Source of the DNA: CAZGKW01 sp964526295
GTDB taxonomy: Bacteria > Planctomycetota > Phycisphaerae > FEN-1346
Assembly: GCA_964526295.1 (NCBI GenBank)
Contig: CAZGKW010000009.1
Span: 1-64,000, forward strand
Direction of reading: 5' to 3'
Length of the DNA: 64,000 bases
Position 1 is the stretch's first letter; each line of letters opens with the position of its first letter. Below are positions 8,583 through 16,597 of this stretch, piece after piece. The notes beneath the pieces were generated by a model. It was given only the letters and a program-made list of their open reading frames with translations, ran no database searches and was not told the DNA's origin. The position numbers and the translations under genes were made by a program.

Positions 8583-9382
8583 AAAGCCGTCGCCGTCACG
8601 AGCTCGAGACGAACGTCCTGGCCGACTCGATCGGCCGGATGATCCAGTGGGCCAAGCCGCGCGCCGCGCAGCTCCAGATCGCCCTGCTGGTCGTGCTGGC
8701 GGCGCTGCTGGCGCTGGTTCTGTGGCGGCCGTGGGCCCGTCCGGCTCGGGGGCAGGAGGCGGCGTGGGACTTCGCCCGGGCCATGCAGCCCGACGCCGGC
8801 CCGGGGCCGCTCCGGGCGTTCCTGGAGGCCCATCCGAAGGCCCCCCAGGTGCCCGCCGCCAAGCTGGCCCTGGCGCGGCGGCTGCTCCTTAGGATCGTCC
8901 AGGGCGGCGAGCCGGGACCCCCGGGGCCCCAGGGCTATCCGGTCCCCCGGCCGCTGACCGACGCCCAGATCGAAGTCGACCTGGCCGAGGCCCGGGCCAT
9001 GTGCGAGCAGGTCCGGGAGGGTCCCGAGGCGGACCGGCCGACGGCCGAGCTGTTGCTGGCGCTGATCACGATCCAGGAAGGCGACCTCGACGCCGGCCGC
9101 ACGATGCTGCGGGAGGTGGCCGAGACGTGGCCCGATTCGGCCGCCGCGGCTGGGGCCCGGGCCCACCTGGAGGCGCTGGCTGACTACAAGCCGGTGGCCT
9201 TCTCGTCCGAGCCGCTCGATCTGCCGGAGGACGAGCCGGAGGGGGTGCCGGGGGTGCCGGGGGTGCCCGAGCTGATGGGTCCGCAGGTGGTGCCGCCGCC
9301 GGCGGTCGAGCCGCCCGTCGAGCCGGTCCCGCCGATCGACCTGACGCCGGAGCCGCCGCCGACGGTTGAGGATGAGGAGTAG
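8579..9382 (+). CDS. Membrane-anchored TPR-like protein with proline-rich tail
   Basis: A 267-aa protein. A cytoplasmic N-terminus precedes one transmembrane segment at about residues 36-54 (LQIALLVVLAALLALVLW). A helical region follows with LRAFLEAHPKAPQVPAAKLALARRLL and ITIQEGDLDAGRTMLREVAETWPDS. That pattern resembles the tetratricopeptide-like fold of YfgM-type periplasmic chaperones. The last 60 residues are rich in Pro, Glu and Val, with a short tandem VPGVPGVPE. A role in envelope protein handling is possible but only inferred. It is the third gene of the PHP/lipoprotein operon, coupled by an ATGA overlap. Confidence 0.65.
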   Translation: MKSRRRHELETNVLADSIGRMIQWAKPRAAQLQIALLVVLAALLALVLWRPWARPARGQEAAWDFARAMQPDAGPGPLRAFLEAHPKAPQVPAAKLALARRLLLRIVQGGEPGPPGPQGYPVPRPLTDAQIEVDLAEARAMCEQVREGPEADRPTAELLLALITIQEGDLDAGRTMLREVAETWPDSAAAAGARAHLEALADYKPVAFSSEPLDLPEDEPEGVPGVPGVPELMGPQVVPPPAVEPPVEPVPPIDLTPEPPPTVEDEE

Positions 9383-9484
9383 GCGTCCGCCCGCCGCGGT
9401 CCGACCGGTCCGAAGCGGGCTTGCCGAAGCGACCCGCTCTCTGAACGCGCAAGACACGAAGCGAACCGCAAGGAAGGAGTTGAC

Positions 9485-10120
9485 ATGGCCGATATGCAAG
9501 CGATGGCCCAGGTCCTGGAGAAGGGCGACCGCGACGCCACGGTCCAGCTCGTCAAGCAGGCCCTCGACGAGGGCGTCTCGGCCGAGCAGGTCCTCAACGA
9601 GGGCCTCATCGTCGGTATGGACTCCATCGGCCGAAAGTTCAAGAACAACGAGGTCTACGTCCCGGAGGTCCTCATCGCCGCCCGGGCCATGGCCGGCGCC
9701 ATGGAGGTGCTGGAGCCGATCCTGGCCGAGTCGGGCGTCAAGCCCCGCGGCAAGGTCGTCATCGGCACCGTCAAGCAGGACCTGCATGATATCGGCAAGA
9801 ACCTCGTCGCCATGATGCTCAAAGGCGGCGGGTTCCAGGTGACGGACCTCGGCGTGGACGTCGAGCCGCAGAAGTTCGTCGACGCCGCCAAGGAGTACGA
9901 GGCCGGCGTGGTTGCCCTGTCGGCCCTGCTGACCACGACGATGCCCAACATGGAGGCCGTCATCCAGGCCCTGAAGGAAGCCGGCCTGGACGGGGTGAAG
10001 GTCATCATCGGCGGTGCCCCCGTGACCCAGGAGTTCGCCGACAAGATCGGCGCCAGCGGCTACGCCCCGGACGCGGCCAGCGCCGTCGACCTGACGCGGG
10101 ACCTTGTGGCGGCGTCCTAA
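9485..10120 (+). CDS. Corrinoid (B12-binding) protein of a methyltransferase system
   Basis: A 211-aa cobalamin-binding protein of the MtbC/MtmC type. Residues 1-85 form the helical cap with VLNEGLIVGMDSIGRKFKNNEVYVPEVL. Residues about 90-211 form a Rossmann B12 domain with the cobalt-ligating DLHDIGKN (DxHxxG), then SALLTTTMPNMEAV and VIIGGAPVT. Such proteins carry methyl groups from methylated amines, methoxyaromatics or methanol to tetrahydrofolate or another acceptor. Start ATG 9485 has AAGGAAGGAG 8 bp ahead. No substrate methyltransferase, activase or cobalamin riboswitch is seen nearby, so the partner must be elsewhere. Confidence 0.88.
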   Translation: MADMQAMAQVLEKGDRDATVQLVKQALDEGVSAEQVLNEGLIVGMDSIGRKFKNNEVYVPEVLIAARAMAGAMEVLEPILAESGVKPRGKVVIGTVKQDLHDIGKNLVAMMLKGGGFQVTDLGVDVEPQKFVDAAKEYEAGVVALSALLTTTMPNMEAVIQALKEAGLDGVKVIIGGAPVTQEFADKIGASGYAPDAASAVDLTRDLVAAS

Positions 10121-10253
10121 GGCCGCGTTTGAGGCGCTGAAGGGTCCAGGGTCGAGCGCCATACGAGGCTCGGGGATGGGTCGTGGGGACCGCGGCCAAC
10201 TCCCGGGAACGCCGGGCCTGCGCAAGCCCCGCCGCGCCGCTGCGAGACCCGCC

Positions 10254-11297
10254 ATGTCCCCCGAGGAACCTGTCGCCGAAGGCCCTCTGCCCGACGATGC
10301 GCTCCCGGACCGGGACCTGGCGACCCACGAGATCACCCTCCAGAGCGACCCGTCCGAGCCCCGGCTCGACCGGTTCCTGGCGGCCCGCTGGCCCGGCCAG
10401 AGCCGAAGCGCCTACCAGAAGCTGATCCGCTCGGGCCGCGTCCTCGTCAACGACGAGCCCGTCACGAAACCCTCCACCGAGGTCCGCCGGGGCGACCACA
10501 TCTTCGTCACGCTCCTGAAGCGCCGCCCGCTGGGCATCGTGCCCGAGCCCATCCCCATCGACGTCCTCTACGAGGACGAGGACCTCATCGCCCTCAACAA
10601 GGCCCCCGGCATCATCGTCCACCCCGCCCGGGGCAACCCGCACGGGACGCTGGTCAACGCCGTCGCCTGGCACGCCGAGCATCTGTCGAAGGTCGGGGGG
10701 CCGTGGCGCCCCGGCGTCGTCCACCGCCTCGACCGCGACACGAGCGGCGTCATCCTGTTCGCCAAGAACGATCGTGCCCACCTGGCCGTGGCGTCCCAGT
10801 GGGAGGCCCGCACCGTCCGGAAGGAGTACGCCGCCATCGTCGAGGGCGTGCCCGACCTCGACGCCGACGTCATCGAGGAGCCCCTGGGCAAGCACCTCCG
10901 CGTCCGCGAGCGGTACGCCGTCCGCTACGACGGCACGGGCAAGGAGGCCGAGAGCCACTACGAGGTGGCGGAGCGGTTCGACGGGTTCGCCCTGCTGCGG
11001 GTGTGGCCCCGGACGGGCCGGACCCACCAGGTCCGCATCCACCTCGCCCACATCGGGCACCGCATCGTCGCCGACCGGCAGTACGGCAGCCGCGACCGGC
11101 TGACGCTGGCCGAGGTCGCGGGCCCCGAGGCCGAGGGCCCCGACGAGGTGCTCATCGACCGGCAGGGCCTGCACGCGGCGGCCTTGACGCTGAGGCACCC
11201 CACGACGGGCGGGCCGCTCCAGCTCGAAGCGCCGCTGCCGGCGGACATGGCCCGGACGCTCGAAGCCCTCCGCCGCTGGCGACCGGCGAGGCCCTGA
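10254..11297 (+). CDS. rluD: RluA/RluD-family 23S rRNA pseudouridine synthase
   Basis: A 347-aa protein with an N-terminal S4 RNA-binding domain (LDRFLAARW ... LIRSGRVLVNDEPV, residues about 38-85) and a pseudouridine synthase domain. The catalytic loop is HRLDRDTSGV; the GRTHQVRIHLAHIGH motif follows. In E. coli the family member RluD modifies helix 69 of 23S rRNA; which site this one uses is not shown. ATG 10254 (MSPEEP) is chosen over the in-frame upstream extension, which overlaps the preceding gene and looks non-coding. No operon partner is obvious; a rubrerythrin gene with its own promoter follows. Confidence 0.88.
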   Translation: MSPEEPVAEGPLPDDALPDRDLATHEITLQSDPSEPRLDRFLAARWPGQSRSAYQKLIRSGRVLVNDEPVTKPSTEVRRGDHIFVTLLKRRPLGIVPEPIPIDVLYEDEDLIALNKAPGIIVHPARGNPHGTLVNAVAWHAEHLSKVGGPWRPGVVHRLDRDTSGVILFAKNDRAHLAVASQWEARTVRKEYAAIVEGVPDLDADVIEEPLGKHLRVRERYAVRYDGTGKEAESHYEVAERFDGFALLRVWPRTGRTHQVRIHLAHIGHRIVADRQYGSRDRLTLAEVAGPEAEGPDEVLIDRQGLHAAALTLRHPTTGGPLQLEAPLPADMARTLEALRRWRPARP

Positions 11298-11414
11298 CCG
11301 GCGCCGTGCATTCCGGGGGATTCGCCCCGATACAGCCGGACTCATCGGCGGGCGTAAGCGGGCGTTCGGCGTTGAGGCCCTCGTTTTTCGGCTGATTTCG
11401 CCTCCGCCGCGGTC

Positions 11415-11420
11415 TATAAT
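11415..11420 (+). promoter_or_regulatory. Likely -10 box of the rubrerythrin-like gene
   Basis: A perfect TATAAT 44 bp upstream of the ATG at 11464, with AAAGGAG placed 10 bp before that ATG. The matching -35 region (CTGATT at 11392 with 17-bp spacing) is poor. Confidence 0.5.
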
Positions 11421-11463
11421 GACGCCGACAGACGAGACTCGACCTTGAAAGGAGACGACCTCC

Positions 11464-11967
11464 ATGGCACTCAGCGAGCACCTGTGCGGCATCCTGGCCA
11501 CCGGTATCGAGAAAGAGAAGGCCGCCCACGACTTCTACCTCCGGGCCGCCGAGAACACCGACCATCCCCTCGGCAAGAAGATGTTCGAGCGGCTCGCGAG
11601 CGAGGAGACCAAGCACGAGGAGCTGCTCCGGAACTGGTCGGAGGAGGGCACCTGTCCGGCCGACGCCACCTTCGAGCCCCCGGACGAGGAGCTGCTGAAG
11701 CGCGGCTACGCCAAGGTCGACGAGCTGGTCAAGGGCGAGACCGGCGACCTCGAGGCCGTCGAGATCGGACGCAAGCAGGAACGCCAGGCCATCCGGTTCT
11801 ACCAGGACGCCGCCGACCAGGCCGACGACCAGGCGAGCAAGGACCTCCTGATGAAGCTGAAGGCCGAGGAGGACCGGCACCTCGCTATGCTGACGGACCT
11901 TTATGAATACATGCGTGATCCGAACCTGTGGAGCGTCCGCGACGAACGGGCCCACTTCGACGCGTAG
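11464..11967 (+). CDS. Rubrerythrin-like diiron protein
   Basis: A 167-aa four-helix ferritin-like protein. Iron-ligand motifs appear as EKEKAAHDFY and EETKHEEL in the first half and ERQAIRFYQ and EEDRHLAML in the second half, giving the paired E...ExxH pattern. The C-terminal rubredoxin CxxC domain of classical rubrerythrins is absent. Members protect against peroxide or handle iron in the cytoplasm. It has its own promoter and a strong ribosome site. The upstream neighbour is unrelated; the downstream lipoprotein gene is 41 bp away and may be co-transcribed. Confidence 0.8.
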   Translation: MALSEHLCGILATGIEKEKAAHDFYLRAAENTDHPLGKKMFERLASEETKHEELLRNWSEEGTCPADATFEPPDEELLKRGYAKVDELVKGETGDLEAVEIGRKQERQAIRFYQDAADQADDQASKDLLMKLKAEEDRHLAMLTDLYEYMRDPNLWSVRDERAHFDA

Positions 11968-12008
11968 GGCCGGCCCCCGACCCGCAAGTCGCCCGGAGAG
12001 GTGACGCC

Positions 12009-12386
12009 ATGGAAACGCTGCGATGGGCCGTCCTGGTCGCGTTGCTGGCCGGGGGGCTGGCCGCGACCGGGTGCACGAGTCCGGATGAGTCGGCGCCCGG
12101 GCCGGCCCCGGCGCCCGAGACGCCCGAGGGGGCCGCCGACGTGCCGGAGGCGGCCGGCGAGGCGGAGGAGTCGCCGGGCCTGCTCGAGAAGGCCGGCGAA
12201 AAGACCGGCGACGCCTGGGACACCACCAAGGAAACGACCGGCAAGGCCGTCGACGTCACGAAGGAGAAGACGGGCGACGCCTGGGACACCACCAAGGAAA
12301 CGACCGGCAGCGCGTGGGACGCCGTCAAGGAAAAGGTCGCCGGCCCCGAGGACGACGACGACGAGGCGGACGAGGAACAGGAGTGA
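12009..12386 (+). CDS. Lipoprotein with 11-residue amphipathic repeats
   Basis: A 125-aa protein with a signal peptide and lipobox (LAATGC). A Pro/Ala/Glu-rich linker follows, then a repeated region built on GDAWDTTKETTGKAVDVTKEK. The unit is about 11 residues, as in LEA group 3 or YtxH/CsbD-like stress proteins, with one 22-residue block occurring twice almost unchanged. The tail is strongly acidic (EDDDDEADEEQE). A stress-related or space-filling envelope role is possible, but nothing is proven. GGAGAGG lies ahead of the ATG. Confidence 0.65.
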   Translation: METLRWAVLVALLAGGLAATGCTSPDESAPGPAPAPETPEGAADVPEAAGEAEESPGLLEKAGEKTGDAWDTTKETTGKAVDVTKEKTGDAWDTTKETTGSAWDAVKEKVAGPEDDDDEADEEQE

Positions 12387-12417
12387 CGGCGGCCGGCCCC
12401 CGGGCCGGGCGAAGCGA

Positions 12418-12447
12418 TTGACAACCCTTCGGGCGTCCGGGTACTCT
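12418..12447 (+). promoter_or_regulatory. Promoter of rmlB
   Basis: A perfect TTGACA (12418-12423) is followed after 18 bp by TACTCT (12442-12447), 41 bp before the ATG of rmlB. A GC-rich inverted repeat (GGCCGGCCCCCGGGCCGG) just upstream may end transcription of the preceding lipoprotein gene. Confidence 0.55.
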
Positions 12448-12488
12448 CGGGCGCCCGTTCTCGTGGAGGCGGGCAGGGCGGAGCGGCC

Positions 12489-13499
12489 ATGAAGACGTTC
12501 GTCGTCACCGGCGGGGCGGGCTTCACCGGGTCGAACTTTCTCCATCTCCTTCTGGCCGAGCGGCCCGACGCCCGCGCCGTCAACATCGACCTATTGACCT
12601 ACGCCGGGAACCTCGCCAACCTCGACGGCCTGCCCGGGGACCGGCACACGTTCGTCCGGGCCGACGTCGCCGACGCCGAGGCGATGGCCGATGCGATCCC
12701 CGGCGGCGCCCACGCCGTCATCAACTTCGCCGCCGAGACCCACGTCGACCGGTCGATCCTCGACGCCCAGCCGTTCGTCCGGACGAACGTCCTCGGCGTC
12801 CAGGTGCTGCTCGACGTCTGCCGCGCGAAGGACGTCCGCCGCTTCGTCCAGGTCTCGACGGACGAGGTCTACGGGGCCCTGTCGCCGGAGGGGCCGCCCT
12901 GGACCGAGGACCGGCCGCTCGCCCCCTCCAGCCCGTACGCGGCCAGCAAGGCGTCGGCGGACCTCCTCGTGCTGGCGGCCCACCACACCTACGGCCAGGA
13001 CGCCGCCGTGACGCGGTGCTCGAACAATTACGGCCCCCGCCAGTTCCCCGAGAAGTTCATCCCGCTGGCGATCACCCAGGCCCTGGCCGGCGCCGAGGTG
13101 CCGGTCTACGGCGACGGGCGCCAGGTCCGCGACTGGATCCACGTCGAGGACCACGGCCGGGCGGTCCTGGGGGTGGCCGAGGGCGGCCGGGCCGGACGCA
13201 TCTACAACATCGGTGCCCGATGCGAGCGGCGGAACCTCGACGTCGTCCGGGCCGTCCTCGACGCGCTCGGCAAGCCCGACTCGCTCATCCGCCACGTCCG
13301 CGACCGGCCCGGACACGACCGGCGCTACGCCATGGACCCGTCGCGGATCGAGGCCGAGCTCGGGTGGTCGCCCCGCCGGACCTTCGACGAGGGCCTGGCC
13401 GAGACGGTCCGGTGGTACGTCGAGAACGAGGCCTGGTGGCGGGCCGCCAAGGATGGATCATATCAAGACTACTACGATACCTGGTACGGCAACCGGTGA
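12489..13499 (+). CDS. rfbB: dTDP-glucose 4,6-dehydratase
   Basis: A 336-aa extended short-chain dehydrogenase, close to the usual family length. It has the NAD-binding GGAGFTGS motif (Thr instead of the common Ile), AETHVDRSI, STDEVYG with the catalytic Thr-Asp-Glu, the YAASK Tyr-Lys pair, and CSNNYGPRQFPEKFIPL. It converts dTDP-glucose to dTDP-4-keto-6-deoxyglucose for rhamnose and related deoxysugars. The partner genes rfbA, rfbC and rfbD are not in the window, so it is a solitary copy. It has its own promoter. Confidence 0.93.
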   Translation: MKTFVVTGGAGFTGSNFLHLLLAERPDARAVNIDLLTYAGNLANLDGLPGDRHTFVRADVADAEAMADAIPGGAHAVINFAAETHVDRSILDAQPFVRTNVLGVQVLLDVCRAKDVRRFVQVSTDEVYGALSPEGPPWTEDRPLAPSSPYAASKASADLLVLAAHHTYGQDAAVTRCSNNYGPRQFPEKFIPLAITQALAGAEVPVYGDGRQVRDWIHVEDHGRAVLGVAEGGRAGRIYNIGARCERRNLDVVRAVLDALGKPDSLIRHVRDRPGHDRRYAMDPSRIEAELGWSPRRTFDEGLAETVRWYVENEAWWRAAKDGSYQDYYDTWYGNR

Positions 13500-13604
13500 G
13501 GGCGCGCGGCCCGGCCGAGACCGAACGGCAGCCGCCGCCCCCGCCGGGGCCGATCGGGGCCGAACTTCACTTGACTTCCGCGCGCCGCTTCCCATGGTAA
13601 GGCC

Positions 13605-14567
13605 ATGCCACGCGAACGACCGTTGACCACCGAAGACCTGACGCGACCCCCCGTCCAACGCTGGAGCGGGCCCATCATCGATTCCCACACCCACACGGGC
13701 AGCGTCGAGAGCTCGCAGCTCCTGTTTGAGGTCGCCGAGAGCTACGGCGTGACGACGATCCTCGGCATCACGCACGCCGAGTCGATCCCGCCGCTCCAGG
13801 CGGCGTTCGGCGAGCGGTACCGGCCGATCGTCTGGGTCGAGCACGACCACCTTCGCGAGCCGAAGCGCTTCGCCGACCACAACGTCGCCCGGATCCGCGA
13901 GGCCCGGGCCCGCGGGGCCGTCGCCGGCAAGTTCTGGTACACCCCCCGATTCTGGGACGAGACGCACTTCCGGTTCGACGACCCGTCGCTGCGGCCCATC
14001 TTCGAGCTCCTGGCCGAGCTGGGCATGCCCGCCCTCGTGCACGTCTCCGACCCGGACTGCTGGTTCGCCACCCGCTACGCCGACCGCAAACGGTACCGGA
14101 CGAAGGTCGAGCAGTACGAGCAGCTCGAGGGGACGCTTGCGGCCGTGCCCGACCTGAAGGTCGTCGGGGCCCATTTCGGCGGCGACCCGGAGCACCTCGA
14201 CCACCTGCGGCACCTGCTCGCAACATACCCGAACTACAATGTCGATTCGAGCGCGACGAAGTGGATCGTTCGCGAGCTGTCCGTCAAGCCCGAGGAAAGC
14301 CGGGCGTTCGTCATCGAGCACGCCGACCGGATCGTCTTCGGCAGCGACATCGTGGCGTTCGAGGGGGCCAGGCCGCCCGATTACCAGTCCCGGTACTGGG
14401 CCCACCGGTGGCTGTGGGAGGGGGAGGGCCGGCGCGATTCGCCCATCCCCGACCCGTGCGCCCCGTGGTCCACCGGACCCATCGTCGAGGGCCTGGACCT
14501 GCCCGACGACGTCCTGGCGAAACTCTATCACGACAACGCCTGCCGCCTGTTCGGCCTGGATGTGTGA
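13605..14567 (+). CDS. Amidohydrolase-2 family metal-dependent hydrolase
   Basis: A 320-aa TIM-barrel hydrolase of the amidohydrolase-related (PF04909) type. The metal motif is IIDSHTHTGS at residues 25-33. Further conserved points are ALVHVSDPD, VVGAHFGG and the C-terminal FGSDIVAFEG with the metal-ligating Asp. The C-terminal KLYHDNACRLFGL is typical of the family (NA.RLF.L). Substrates in this family range from decarboxylated aromatics to lactones; none can be named here. It stands alone between rmlB and the tRNA gene. Confidence 0.8.
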   Translation: MPRERPLTTEDLTRPPVQRWSGPIIDSHTHTGSVESSQLLFEVAESYGVTTILGITHAESIPPLQAAFGERYRPIVWVEHDHLREPKRFADHNVARIREARARGAVAGKFWYTPRFWDETHFRFDDPSLRPIFELLAELGMPALVHVSDPDCWFATRYADRKRYRTKVEQYEQLEGTLAAVPDLKVVGAHFGGDPEHLDHLRHLLATYPNYNVDSSATKWIVRELSVKPEESRAFVIEHADRIVFGSDIVAFEGARPPDYQSRYWAHRWLWEGEGRRDSPIPDPCAPWSTGPIVEGLDLPDDVLAKLYHDNACRLFGLDV

Positions 14568-14673
14568 GCGTTCGCAGACGGGTCCCGAGCGACGAGCGGG
14601 CCTGCCCGCCGAAGCCTTGGCGCAGGCGGGAGCTCGCCCTGGCGCCCGGCCGGGTGCGCCGCGTCACCCGAGC

Positions 14674-14701
14674 TTGACAACGCCGCCGCCGCGCCTAAAC
14701 T
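14674..14701 (+). promoter_or_regulatory. Promoter of the tRNA-Met gene
   Basis: TTGACA (14674-14679), a 16-bp spacer and TAAACT (14696-14701), 11 bp before the tRNA 5' end. It is one of the clearest sigma70 promoters in the window. Confidence 0.75.
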
Positions 14702-14712
14702 AGCGTGCGACC

Positions 14713-14788
14713 GGCGGCGTAGCTCAGGGGCTAGAGCAGGGGATTCATAAGCCCAAGGTCGGTGGTTCGAATCCACCCGCCGCCACCA
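14713..14788 (+). tRNA. tRNA-Met (anticodon CAT), CCA encoded
   Basis: A complete cloverleaf. The acceptor GGCGGCG pairs with CGCCGCC, the D arm is GCTC...GAGC, the anticodon loop is TTCATAA with CAT at 14746-14748, the T arm is GGTGG-TTCGAAT-CCACC, the discriminator is A and CCA is encoded (to 14788). The ATTCATAA loop context and lack of an initiator-type acceptor mismatch favour elongator Met over initiator Met or tRNA-Ile2. A 27-43 mismatch (G-A) in the anticodon stem is slightly unusual. Confidence 0.95.
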
Positions 14789-14797
14789 CGGATATCG

Positions 14798-14829
14798 AGC
14801 CCGGCCCCCCCCGGCCGGGCTTTGCGTTT
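14798..14829 (+). terminator. Intrinsic terminator of the tRNA gene
   Basis: A GC-rich stem AGCCCGGCC / GGCCGGGCT separated by a C-rich loop, followed by TTGCGTTT. It lies 10 bp after the tRNA 3' end. Confidence 0.75.
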
Positions 14830-14896
14830 GACGGGACACCTGGTTTGGCCTAATCTAACTTATAGAGCTAGGGGGAAAGGGCCGGCGAGCTTCTGA

Positions 14897-15027
14897 GGCT
14901 ACTTTGTCAGCTTCGCCATCATCCACAAGGGCCGTGGCGCGGTGCCCAGTCGTGGGCACCGCGCGGTGGGCAAGACGGCCCACCGCGCCAGGGTCGTTGT
15001 CGGTTGGCAACAGTTGACAAAGTAGCC
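14897..15027 (+). repeat. MITE-like palindromic element, copy 1 (131 bp)
   Basis: It starts GGCTACTTTGTCA and ends TGACAAAGTAGCC, a 13-bp perfect terminal inverted repeat. Inside are two hairpins: GCGCGGTGCCCA / TGGGCACCGCGC and GGTGGGC / GCCCACC. A second copy of identical length lies inverted at 16465-16595 with about ten differences by eye. No transposase is encoded, so it would need one in trans. Confidence 0.85.
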
Positions 15028-15211
15028 CCAAGAAAACGACCTGAACGCACCCGGGGCTGAGTCCGTCACGAGCGGGCCGGCCCCGTTTTCCAGGCGCCGA
15101 CAGGGCCGGACGGCCGGACGGGCGGGCGAGAAAGGGCCCGGCGACGGGCCCGCACGGGTGGCTGAGGCGACCAGCGACCGACGCACGGCACAGCACGCCA
15201 AGGAGAACGGG

Positions 15212-15322
15212 ATGGATGCCAGGCGCCACGCCGCAGCCGTTGTCTTCATCGCCGCCGCCTCCGTGGCGGCCGTCCTGACCGGCTGGGGGGGCCGGGCCGG
15301 CCGAGTCCCGTTTTCGATTTGA
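15212..15322 (+). other. Possible small ORF (36 aa), signal-peptide-like fragment
   Basis: ATG 15212 is preceded by AAGGAGAACGG and opens a 36-aa frame (MDARRHAAAVVFIAAASVAA...) that looks like a signal peptide and then stops. It may be the broken 5' end of an exported-protein gene interrupted next to the MITE, or chance. The remaining sequence from 15028 to 15425 shows no other gene. Confidence 0.3.
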
Positions 15323-15425
15323 CCGGCGGCCAAAGTGCGGGTAGAGTAGTGTGGGTTCTTGGCTTGGCCGGCGGCCGACCCGCCGGGCACGAGACGGCAT
15401 CCTGACGCGCTGGGAGGAACGACCC

Positions 15426-15968
15426 ATGCGACGTGTGGTCCTCGCCGTGGCTGCCTTGGTCCTCATTCAGTGCCAGGCCGGCGCCATCACCGTAGACACG
15501 AACTGGTGGAGCAACCGGACCGCCGACCAAAACGTCATCGACCCGCTGTTCGGCAGCCCGCCGATCACGGAGCGGGTGCGGTTGGGGAACTTCCTGACGG
15601 GTCATATCGAGGGGACGGTGGCCCTTCCCACGGACGGCCTGTGGGAGGTCTACATCCCGGTCCGTGCCGACAGCGACTCGCGCCGCGATCCCAATGAGAC
15701 GGTTGACGTGTATATCAACAGCGGTCTTGTGGGGACGGCGCACAACACGCCCGCAAGCTCGACGACCACCTTCACGCCCTGGGTCGCGGGGAATTCCTTC
15801 ACCTACCGGTTCGAGTTCGCCAGCAGCAATGCGACCGACCACCTGCACCAGATCGTCGGCCGCGGCACGGCCACCGCGGTCCCCGAGCCGGTCACACTCG
15901 TCTCATTCGGCTTCGCCGTGGTCGCGGTGGGGGGCAGCGTGCTGCGCCGGAGGGCGACCTCCCGCTGA
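15426..15968 (+). CDS. PEP-CTERM sorting-signal secreted protein
   Basis: A 180-aa exported protein with an N-terminal signal peptide (MRRVVLAVAALVLIQCQAGA). A beta-rich domain of about 130 residues follows (TNWWSNRTADQNVIDPLFG...), ending with the C-terminal tripartite signal VPEP, a hydrophobic helix and RRR. PEP-CTERM tails direct processing by exosortase and surface or exopolysaccharide association. The function of the mature domain is unknown. GGGAGGAACG precedes the start. The gene lies between the two inverted MITE copies. Confidence 0.8.
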   Translation: MRRVVLAVAALVLIQCQAGAITVDTNWWSNRTADQNVIDPLFGSPPITERVRLGNFLTGHIEGTVALPTDGLWEVYIPVRADSDSRRDPNETVDVYINSGLVGTAHNTPASSTTTFTPWVAGNSFTYRFEFASSNATDHLHQIVGRGTATAVPEPVTLVSFGFAVVAVGGSVLRRRATSR

Positions 15969-16128
15969 CGTCCGGTGTCGGGCCGTCCCGACGAGTTCTT
16001 CCGAGGGAAACCCAGATGCGTCCGGGTCTTTGAGTGCGCCCGGTGTGTCTATAGGCAGGTGACTTGTAGGCCGGTAGACGGTCGGAAGCCGGCCCCGTGG
16101 CCGCCGGGTGAGTGGGCGGCGAAGATGT

Positions 16129-16368
16129 TCAGGGGGCGTCCTCCGCGGCGCCTCTCGTCTCGACCGGCGTAGGCAGGACGTCGCTTTGGAGCCAGGCCCG
16201 GGCCATCTGTTCCATCGCCTCGGGGTCCTGCGGATAGGTCCGCGGATCGCGGTCCTCCGTGAAGACGACGCGCGGCCCGTCGGGCATCTCCACGCGGCCG
16301 CACCCCGCGACGAGCATCAGCGCGGCCATCAGGATGGCGACGGCCCACAGCAGGCGGTTGGCGATCAT
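16129..16368 (-). CDS. Small lipoprotein (79 aa)
   Basis: A short exported protein. The start at 16368 gives MIANRLLWAVAILMAALMLVAGC, a signal sequence with a lipobox cysteine, preceded by GGGAGGGACAGG. The mature part of about 56 residues is polar with VVFTEDRDPRTYPQDPEAMEQMARAWL, so it is probably a small periplasmic helix. No family is recognised. It is convergent with the PEP-CTERM gene and lies inside the segment flanked by the two MITE copies. Confidence 0.6.
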   Translation of the reverse strand: MIANRLLWAVAILMAALMLVAGCGRVEMPDGPRVVFTEDRDPRTYPQDPEAMEQMARAWLQSDVLPTPVETRGAAEDAP

Positions 16369-16464
16369 GGCCTGTCCCTCCCGAATCCCTCCGCTCCGGA
16401 CCGCACAGCATACCGCCACCCGCCCGCCGAACGCAAGAGCGCATTTCGACAGGGCAGTATCTAA

Positions 16465-16595
16465 GGCCACTTTGTCAACTCTTGCCAACCCACAACGACT
16501 CCAGCGTGGTGGGCAGTCTTGCCCACCGCGCGGTGCCCACGACTGGGCACCGCGCTACGGCCCTTGTGGATGATGGCGAAGTTGACAAAGTAGCC
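16465..16595 (-). repeat. MITE-like palindromic element, copy 2 (131 bp, inverted)
   Basis: The reverse complement of 14897-15027, the same 131-bp length, about 92% identical by eye. Its left terminus has one change (GGCCAC for GGCTAC). It ends one or two bases before another palindromic repeat at 16598. Confidence 0.85.
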
Positions 16596-16597
16596 CT

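Noticed and set aside
9383..9484. Cobalamin riboswitch before the corrinoid gene
   Set aside because: The space is about 100 bp and lacks the B12-box sequence.
8531..10336. 601-residue minus-strand frame opposite the TPR and corrinoid genes
   Set aside because: Corrinoid protein motifs on the plus strand are unambiguous; the antisense product has no recognisable features.
14713..14788. tRNA-Ile2 (lysidine) instead of tRNA-Met
   Set aside because: The anticodon loop TTCATAA and the acceptor/D-arm resemble elongator Met; Ile2 usually has CTCATAA. Not fully excluded without a model score.
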